From: Acidaminococcaceae bacterium
Lineage (GTDB): Bacteria > Bacillota > Negativicutes > Acidaminococcales > Acidaminococcaceae
Assembly: GCA_024405585.1 (NCBI GenBank)
Contig: JAKSOM010000066.1
Coordinates: 1-5,605, forward strand
Direction of reading: 5' to 3'
DNA length: 5,605 nucleotides
Below the pieces are notes generated by a model. That model saw only the letters and a list, made by a program, of their open reading frames with translations, was not told where the DNA came from and made no database searches. Numbering within the stretch: position 1 is the first letter of the stretch; the number at the start of each line of letters is the position of its first letter. Of this stretch, positions 1 through 5,605 are shown in pieces. The position numbers and the translations under genes were made by a program.

Positions 1-37
1 TTATGTTAGTTTTTGCTTGTTTTCAAGGTCAAAGTGA

Positions 38-1291
38 TTATTTTGTTACAGCCCCCTGCTCCTTTTTATGTTTCCTTTCTTTTTCCAGTCGCTTTTTTTC
101 CTTTTCCTCTTCCTTTTTGCGGAGTTTCTCCAATTTGGCTTGGCGTTTAGCCTGTTCCTTTTCGAATTTCTCCTTTTCCTTTTTCATCCTCTCTATTTGT
201 TTGAGTTCTTCTTTGGTGGGCTTATGTTCCGGTTCCAGTTTGGGTTCGGGCTTAAAGTTGTACTCTACAGTTGCTCTTCCGTCTTTTATGACGGTAACTC
301 CCTGATTGCCCCGTTTGATGGGGGGTGGGGTGATATGTGTCGGAGCATCAACCCTGTCTTCAGGAATGGTTGGTCCGGTTTGGATGTTTTTCTGACTGGG
401 AATATTATCTTCGGGAGCAACGGCTGGTTCGGCCTGGATGCTTTGCCGGTTGGGGACAATATCTTTGGGAACGGAGGTTCTGGCCTTTGCCCAAACCTGC
501 TCCGGATGTTCACTGTAGAGGGCATCATGAGCTGTTTTGTCGGTAATGTCGGCAGGCAGGGGCTTCATGCCGTTGATTTCCACCATGGGGATGTACTCCG
601 TTGGTTTTTCGGTGAATTCCGGTAGGGAATCCAACAATTTTTGTGCTTCCTCGTCCTTGCCCTCGGCAAGGAGTTTTTTTGTATTCAAGTCGGCCTTTTT
701 GACTAAATCGTTGTGTTCATCTCTGGCCTTGTCATATTCTGGCCTTTCCTTTTTCTGAGGGTAGGGAAGGGTGTAGTTTTGGTGGTGCAGACAAATGAAA
801 CTGTCTATGCTGTCAAGAAATTCCTGGGTTTTCAAGGTTTTGGTGGGTTGGATGCAAAAGAAGGAATATTCCTTGTTGTGAGCCCAAAACTTGGCCATCA
901 GGTAGTTTAGCACTTCCCCCTGATCCTCCATTTTGCTGAAGGTGTAGATGGATTCGTGGTTGGGGGACATATGCAGAATGCCCTCCACATATGGTTCCAA
1001 CCCCATTTTCATCAGTGAATTGCGGAATTTTGATCTTTCGTTGTCCAGTGCCAGCCCATTGATTTCGGAAATTTGACTGGGGGAAATTTTGATAACGAAA
1101 GTGGCTTCATCTTCGGGGTCATAGGCGTTCAGCACAACGTATTTGTTATCGGTGTCAGGCCGTGTGTCCAGAAGGAACCGATCAGGCAGATTGATAAAAA
1201 AATTATTGGTTCTGTCAATAATTTGTCTTGCCTCGGCATTGCCGCCGAAAGCCAGGGCGGCGATTAGTGATGTAATAAGTATTTTTTTCAT
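38..1291 (-). CDS. Secreted protein of unknown function with Pro-rich repeats and a charged helical C-terminus
   Basis: I do not recognise a named family. The 417-residue product starts with a classical Sec signal peptide: basic MKK, a hydrophobic core to about residue 16, and an A19-E20-A21 cleavage motif. There is no lipobox Cys, so it is probably released or periplasmic rather than a lipoprotein. Residues 22-170 look globular, with mixed beta/alpha character and two cysteines (C146, C167) that could form a disulfide. The stretch around 135-167 vaguely resembles PsbP/DUF1795-like export domains, but this is only a guess. Residues 180-225 are charged and helical. Residues 274-325 are Pro-rich with an 18-residue tandem repeat. 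Residues 357-411 are almost all Lys/Glu/Arg/Leu/Gln, predicting a coiled coil or single charged helix. The gene is divergent from the glycolytic operon and no functional link is evident. The start is chosen because it gives the complete signal peptide, although no Shine-Dalgarno sequence precedes it. Confidence 0.85.
   Translation of the reverse strand: MKKILITSLIAALAFGGNAEARQIIDRTNNFFINLPDRFLLDTRPDTDNKYVVLNAYDPEDEATFVIKISPSQISEINGLALDNERSKFRNSLMKMGLEPYVEGILHMSPNHESIYTFSKMEDQGEVLNYLMAKFWAHNKEYSFFCIQPTKTLKTQEFLDSIDSFICLHHQNYTLPYPQKKERPEYDKARDEHNDLVKKADLNTKKLLAEGKDEEAQKLLDSLPEFTEKPTEYIPMVEINGMKPLPADITDKTAHDALYSEHPEQVWAKARTSVPKDIVPNRQSIQAEPAVAPEDNIPSQKNIQTGPTIPEDRVDAPTHITPPPIKRGNQGVTVIKDGRATVEYNFKPEPKLEPEHKPTKEELKQIERMKKEKEKFEKEQAKRQAKLEKLRKKEEEKEKKRLEKERKHKKEQGAVTK
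365..472. repeat. Two tandem imperfect 54-nt units (18-residue protein repeat)
   Basis: Units 365-418 and 419-472 match at about 39 of 54 positions by eye. They encode residues 292-309 and 274-291 of the - strand secreted protein. Shared residues are P275/P293, D277/D295, P280/P298, I285/I303, Q286/Q304 and P289/P307. Similar decayed pieces flank the units on both sides (TCTTCAGGAATGG near 356 and AACGGAGGTTCTGG from 470), so the array may once have been longer. Most mismatches are transitions, which fits an old duplication under protein-level constraint. Confidence 0.8.
654..680 (+). terminator. Terminator-like hairpin plus T-run, antisense inside the secreted-protein gene
   Basis: On the + strand, TCCTTGCC (654-661) pairs perfectly with GGCAAGGA (665-672) around a 3-nt CTC loop. 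It is followed by G and seven T (674-680). This is the shape of an intrinsic terminator, but it reads antisense to the gene it lies in. It could block + strand read-through from the left towards the gap promoter. It may equally be a by-product of the codons for residues 204-213 (KKLLAEGKDE), so function is uncertain. Confidence 0.3.
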
Positions 1292-1300
1292 AATGTTGCA

Positions 1301-2396
<1,096 letters not shown>

Positions 2397-2398
2397 TT

Positions 2399-4306
2399 AT
2401 GGATAAACTGTCTATCAAAGATTTGCAGTTGAAGGGCAGGAAGGTTCTGATTCGGGTGGATTTTAATGTGCCTATGGAAGGCGGCAAAATCACGGATGAC
2501 ACCCGTATGACGGCTGCTCTGCCCACCATCAGATATGCCTTGGATGCGGGGGCGGCGGTGATTCTCTGCTCCCATTTGGGCAGGCCAAAAGGGGAAGTGA
2601 ACAAAAAGTATTCCTTGGAACCGGTGGCGAAACATTTGGAGGGGCTTTTGCAAATGCAAGTTGCTTTTGCCGCCGATTGTGTTGGCCCGGTGGCGGAAGA
2701 AGCTGCGAAAGCGGTTGCGCCGGGGGAGGTTTTGCTTCTGGAAAACCTGCGTTTCCATGGGGAAGAGGAAAAGAATGATATGGAGTTTGCCGCCAAACTG
2801 GCATCCCTGGCGGAGGTGTTTGTAAATGACGGTTTTGGTGTGAGCCATCGGGCCCACGCTTCCGTGGAGGGGGTGACCCATTATCTTCCTTCCGCCTGCG
2901 GCTTTTTGCTGGAAAAGGAAATCGAATTCATCGGCGGTGCGGTAACCGACCCCAAGCATCCCTTCGTGGCCATCATTGGCGGGGCCAAGGTCAGCGACAA
3001 GATTGGCGTTATCGATAATCTCTTGGATAAGGTGGATACCCTCATTATTGGCGGCGGCATGGCCAACACTTTTTTGGCGGCCCAGGGCTGCAGGATGGGC
3101 AAATCCCTCTTGGAGAATGATAAAATTGATTTGGCCAAACAGTTGTTGGCCAAGGCCGGGAAGAATGGGGTTAAGCTGCTTTTGCCGGAGGATTTGGTGA
3201 TGGCAGAGAAGTTTGCGGCCGATTCCCGCTTTGTGAATGAGGGAGCTGAAGGGCTCAACCAGGACTATATGGCCTTGGATATCGGCACAGCCACCCAAAA
3301 AAAATATGTGGCCGCTTTGCAGGATGCAGAAATGATCGTTTGGAACGGACCCATGGGGGTCTTTGAGATGGATGCTTTCTGCAAAGGCACGGAAGCGGTG
3401 GCCAAGGCGGTGGCCGGCAGCAAGGCCATCAGTATCGTTGGCGGCGGAGACAGTGTTGCCGCTATTGAAAAATTGAAACTGGCCAAGGAGATTACCCATA
3501 TTTCCACCGGCGGCGGCGCTTCCTTGGAATATTTGGAAGGCAAGGTTCTGCCCGGTGTGGCGGCCCTTGACCCGGTGCGGTTGCCCTTGGTGGCCGGCAA
3601 CTGGAAGATGCACAAAACCGTCAGCGAAGCGGTGGACCTGGCTTTGGGGGTGGTGGAAGCCACCAACGGTTGCAGGGCGGAAGTTTTGGTTTGTCCACCT
3701 TTCACCTGTCTGGATGCGGTGGCGGAGGCCATTGACGGCAGACATGTGCATTATGGGGCCCAGGATTTGTGCTGGGAGGACAGCGGCGCCTATACCGGTG
3801 CCGTTAGCGGTGCCATGATTGCGGACATTTGCTGCGACTATGTCATTGTTGGCCACAGCGAGCGTCGTAGTATTTTCTGCGAGACGGATGAGGTGGTGGC
3901 CAAGAAGCTGGCGGCCGCCTACCGTAACGGCTTGAAACCGATCCTTTGCGTAGGTGAGAACCTTGAAGAGCGTTGCGCCAACGCAACCGCCGGCAAAATC
4001 ACAGGTCAAATCGAGAGTGCCGTGAAGGGGCTTACCAAGGAGCAGGCCTCGGAATTGGTGGTGGCCTATGAGCCCATTTGGGCCATTGGTACGGGTAAGG
4101 CGGCTACAGTTCAGGATGCGGTGGAAGTTGTGAAACTGATTCGTGAAACTTTGACAGTCATCCACGGTGCGGATGTTGCCCGCAAGGTGCGTGTTCTTTA
4201 TGGCGGCAGTGTGAAGCCCGAAAATGCCAAGTCCTTTGCGGATGCGGGGATTGACGGAGTGCTGGTGGGCGGAGCTTCTTTGCCATTGTTAGGGCGTTTT
4301 GATTAG
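2399..4306 (+). CDS. pgk/tpi: Bifunctional phosphoglycerate kinase / triosephosphate isomerase fusion with altered TIM C-terminus
   Basis: One 635-residue reading frame joins two cytoplasmic glycolytic enzymes. Residues 1-390 are a complete PGK (1,3-bisphosphoglycerate + ADP to 3-phosphoglycerate + ATP): RVDFNVP 19-25, R36, HLGRP 59-63, R118, R151, GGAKVSDK 194-201, NGPMGVFE 316-323, GGGDS 348-352 and GGGAS 371-375. D391-P392 is all that links it to TIM, which begins at V393 (dihydroxyacetone phosphate to glyceraldehyde-3-phosphate). TIM catalytic residues are present: N401 and K403 in GNWKM, H486 and E488 in GHSERR, E558 in [16 protein letters not shown] 601-605 and GG 624-625. PGK-TIM fusions are known from Thermotoga, where the protein is active and monofunctional PGK also occurs. 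After GGASL (624-628) the protein ends in PLLGRFD, unlike any usual TIM tail. The neighbouring frame holds FAIVRAF and a stop, so a frameshifting deletion is likely. TIM is therefore a few residues short, with an altered last helix. PGK should be functional; TIM activity is uncertain. Confidence 0.95.
   Translation: MDKLSIKDLQLKGRKVLIRVDFNVPMEGGKITDDTRMTAALPTIRYALDAGAAVILCSHLGRPKGEVNKKYSLEPVAKHLEGLLQMQVAFAADCVGPVAEEAAKAVAPGEVLLLENLRFHGEEEKNDMEFAAKLASLAEVFVNDGFGVSHRAHASVEGVTHYLPSACGFLLEKEIEFIGGAVTDPKHPFVAIIGGAKVSDKIGVIDNLLDKVDTLIIGGGMANTFLAAQGCRMGKSLLENDKIDLAKQLLAKAGKNGVKLLLPEDLVMAEKFAADSRFVNEGAEGLNQDYMALDIGTATQKKYVAALQDAEMIVWNGPMGVFEMDAFCKGTEAVAKAVAGSKAISIVGGGDSVAAIEKLKLAKEITHISTGGGASLEYLEGKVLPGVAALDPVRLPLVAGNWKMHKTVSEAVDLALGVVEATNGCRAEVLVCPPFTCLDAVAEAIDGRHVHYGAQDLCWEDSGAYTGAVSGAMIADICCDYVIVGHSERRSIFCETDEVVAKKLAAAYRNGLKPILCVGENLEERCANATAGKITGQIESAVKGLTKEQASELVVAYEPIWAIGTGKAATVQDAVEVVKLIRETLTVIHGADVARKVRVLYGGSVKPENAKSFADAGIDGVLVGGASLPLLGRFD
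3551..3590 (+). repeat. 20-nt imperfect tandem repeat at the PGK-TIM junction
   Basis: Units 3551-3570 and 3571-3590 agree at 16 of 20 positions. Both begin CCCGGTG and contain GCCCTTG near the end. The first unit encodes the conserved PGK ending PGVAAL, the second the TIM beginning VRLPLV. Because 20 is not a multiple of 3, the two are read in different phases. It may be a fossil of the event that joined the genes, or a coincidence of two conserved protein ends. Confidence 0.5.
4279..4302 (+). other. Out-of-frame remnant of an ancestral TIM C-terminus
   Basis: Read from 4279 in the -1 frame relative to the fusion, the DNA gives F-A-I-V-R-A-F and TGA (4300-4302). TIM proteins commonly finish GGASL, then a short KADxF-like turn, then a (A)xIV-containing helix; E. 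coli TIM, for example, continues SLKADAFAVIVKAA. The remnant therefore looks like the original end, displaced by loss of a number of bases equal to 1 modulo 3. It occupies the same frame as gpmI, whose ATG follows 9 nt after this TGA, a natural ancestral spacing. Confidence 0.65.
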
Positions 4307-4309
4307 GAG
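4305..4309 (+). promoter_or_regulatory. Ribosome binding site of gpmI overlapping the fusion stop codon
   Basis: AGGAG begins inside the TAG stop (4304-4306) of the fusion and ends only 2 nt before ATG 4312. That spacing is shorter than usual, so efficient initiation may depend on ribosomes terminating at the overlapping stop. ATG 4312 is retained because [13 protein letters not shown] is the standard GpmI N-terminus, and a stop (4300-4302) closes the frame just upstream. Confidence 0.65.
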
Positions 4310-4311
4310 CC

Positions 4312-5605
4312 ATGAAACCTTTAGTACTGATGATTTTAGACGGCTGGGGCATTGCCCCGGCCGGTAGCGGCAACGCTGTCAGCGTTGCCGCTACTCCCAA
4401 TTTGGACAAGTTGTTTGCCCAATATCCCCATTCCACCTTGGCTGCCAGCGGTGAAGCGGTGGGGCTTCCGGATGGACAGATGGGTAATAGTGAAGTAGGA
4501 CATTTGAATATTGGCAGCGGCAGGATAATTTATCAGGAATTGACCCGTATCACCAAGTCCATCCGGGATGGCGATTTTTTCGCTAATGCTGTTTTGCATG
4601 AATGTATGGTCAGGTGCAAAAACCATGCCCTGCATCTCATGGGGCTGGTGAGTGACGGTGGGGTCCATTCCCATTTGAGTCATTTGCTGGCCTTGGTGGA
4701 AATGGCCAAGCGTGAGGGGTTGGAGAAGGTTTATATCCACGCTTTCCTTGACGGCAGGGATGTGCCGCCTAAGTCTGCAGTAACCTATCTTCAGCAGTTG
4801 GAAGAAGGTTTGGCCAAGATTGGTTTGGGCCAGATTGCCACTGTCAGCGGCCGCTATTACGCCATGGACAGGGACAAGAATTGGCAGCGTACCCAAAAGG
4901 CCTATGTTTGCCTGACCAAGGGGGATGCTCCTGCAAGGGCGGGTGCCGTACAGGGTGTTGAACAAAGTTACGGTGAAGGGGTGACGGACGAATTTGTGGT
5001 ACCCTTCAAGGTTGCTGGTGTAGATGGCAGAATCAAGGCCGGTGATGGAGTGATTTTTTTCAATTTCCGGCCGGACCGGGCCCGTCAGCTTACCAGGGCT
5101 TTGAATGACAAGGATTTCTCCCATTTTGACAGGGAGCAGGGGGCCATGCCGGTCAACTATGTTTGCATGACCCAGTATGATGCCACTATTGATGCGCCGG
5201 TGGCTTTTCCGCCGGAAAATTATGTGGACACTTTAGGTCAGGTGTTGGGGGCAAAAGGGTTGAAGCAGTTGCGGATTGCGGAGACGGAAAAATATGCCCA
5301 TGTGACTTTCTTCTTCAATGGAGGGGTGGAAGTTCCTAATAGGGGAGAAGAGAGGGTTCTGATTCCTTCGCCGAAGGTGGCCACCTACGATTTGCAGCCG
5401 GAGATGAGTGCACTCCAGGTGACTGAGACCCTGCTGCAAGAGCTGGACAAAGATAAATTTGATGTGGTGATTTTGAATTTTGCTAACCCGGATATGGTGG
5501 GACACACCGGAGTGATGGCTGCAGGGGTGCGGGCCATGGAAACCGCGGACGGTTGTGTCGGCAAAAGTGTGGACAGGGTGCTGGCCAAGGGCGGAGCCCT
5601 TTGCA
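4312..5605 (+). CDS. gpmI: 2,3-bisphosphoglycerate-independent phosphoglycerate mutase, partial (3' end beyond window)
   Basis: It interconverts 3- and 2-phosphoglycerate using two Mn ions and a phosphoserine intermediate, in the cytoplasm. The 431 residues present compare with about 510 for the family. Visible motifs are: D10 in LDGWG (metal), S60 in MGNSEVGH (the phosphorylated serine), H119 in [12 protein letters not shown] 147-150, R253 and R256 in NFRPDRAR, K327 and H330 in [11 protein letters not shown], and D394/H398 in NPDMVGH (metal). The window ends at KGGALC, just before the expected TADHGN segment that supplies the remaining metal ligands. So the missing part is the window edge, not a broken gene. 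It is the last visible gene of the operon, 5 nt after the fusion stop. A strong hairpin lies within codons 18-28. Identification is secure. Confidence 0.97.
   Translation, partial: MKPLVLMILDGWGIAPAGSGNAVSVAATPNLDKLFAQYPHSTLAASGEAVGLPDGQMGNSEVGHLNIGSGRIIYQELTRITKSIRDGDFFANAVLHECMVRCKNHALHLMGLVSDGGVHSHLSHLLALVEMAKREGLEKVYIHAFLDGRDVPPKSAVTYLQQLEEGLAKIGLGQIATVSGRYYAMDRDKNWQRTQKAYVCLTKGDAPARAGAVQGVEQSYGEGVTDEFVVPFKVAGVDGRIKAGDGVIFFNFRPDRARQLTRALNDKDFSHFDREQGAMPVNYVCMTQYDATIDAPVAFPPENYVDTLGQVLGAKGLKQLRIAETEKYAHVTFFFNGGVEVPNRGEERVLIPSPKVATYDLQPEMSALQVTETLLQELDKDKFDVVILNFANPDMVGHTGVMAAGVRAMETADGCVGKSVDRVLAKGGALC
4364..4394. repeat. Perfect 14-bp inverted repeat with 3-nt loop inside gpmI
   Basis: GTAGCGGCAACGCT (4364-4377) is the exact reverse complement of AGCGTTGCCGCTAC (4381-4394), separated by GTC. 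Nine of the 14 pairs are G-C. It starts 52 nt after the gpmI ATG and codes for [10 protein letters not shown], which still fits the conserved GNAVxxAxTPN region of GpmI. No T-run follows on either strand, so it is not an intrinsic terminator. In mRNA it should form a stable stem-loop. Confidence 0.9.

Noticed and set aside
1..37. Terminator for the - strand gene downstream of its stop
   Set aside because: Only a 4-bp CTTG/CAAG hairpin is seen, with no T-run in the right direction; the real terminator may lie outside the window.
68..625. A 185-codon Phe/Leu-rich open frame on the + strand that looks like a membrane protein
   Set aside because: The Phe/Leu richness is simply the complement of the Lys/Glu codons of the - strand gene. 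The - strand product has a proper signal peptide and promoter.
3131..3154. TTGGCCAA repeated twice, able to form an 8-bp hairpin
   Set aside because: It follows from the repeated Leu-Ala-Lys codons (LAKQLLAK) in PGK and the common use of TTG-GCC-AAG in this genome.
3970..3987. Small inverted repeat GCGTTG/CAACGC in the TIM region
   Set aside because: Only 6 bp with no flanking signal; expected by chance in GC-rich coding sequence.
4276..4285. Programmed -1 frameshift that would restore the TIM tail
   Set aside because: A -1 slip here would give GGAS-FAIVRAF, but the bases T-TCT-TTG do not form a standard X-XXY-YYZ slippery heptamer and no suitably placed structure is seen except the distant gpmI hairpin. 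A fixed deletion is simpler.
4336..5124. A 262-codon open frame on the - strand opposite gpmI
   Set aside because: Antisense to conserved GpmI motifs and without recognisable domains; a shadow frame.

Overview
The window carries a central-glycolysis operon on the + strand, preceded by a divergently transcribed secreted protein on the - strand. Base composition is moderate, Leu is often TTG, and strong GGAGG-type ribosome sites and extended -10 promoters are present. Together with the gene order gap, pgk, tpi, gpmI this suggests a bacterium of the Firmicutes type. A Negativicutes relative is my best guess, but it is only an inference from general feel and not a demonstrated assignment.

Layout. 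Positions 38-1291 (- strand) encode a 417-residue exported protein of unknown function: signal peptide, globular N-terminal part, Pro-rich region with an 18-residue tandem repeat, and a very charged Lys/Glu helix at the C-terminus. The gap 1292-1385 holds two back-to-back extended -10 promoters, one for each direction, with a tandem AGTTTAT repeat between them. Positions 1386-2396 encode a glycolytic NAD-type GAPDH. Positions 2399-4306 encode one continuous protein made of complete phosphoglycerate kinase followed directly by triosephosphate isomerase. Positions 4312-5605 encode the first 431 residues of the Mn-dependent, cofactor-independent phosphoglycerate mutase, cut by the window edge just before its last metal-ligand motifs.

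The operon genes catalyse consecutive steps of lower glycolysis: TIM makes glyceraldehyde-3-phosphate, GAPDH oxidises it to 1,3-bisphosphoglycerate, PGK makes ATP and 3-phosphoglycerate, and GpmI makes 2-phosphoglycerate. Genes are packed 2 and 5 nt apart, so translational coupling is likely.

Main points for a second look: (1) the in-frame PGK-TIM fusion with an almost absent linker, whose junction lies in a 20-nt imperfect tandem repeat; (2) the TIM C-terminus, which has shifted frame after the GGASL phosphate-binding motif, leaving a TIM-like tail in the neighbouring frame; (3) a perfect 14-bp inverted repeat with a 3-nt loop inside the start of gpmI; (4) a possible leaderless mRNA for the secreted protein.
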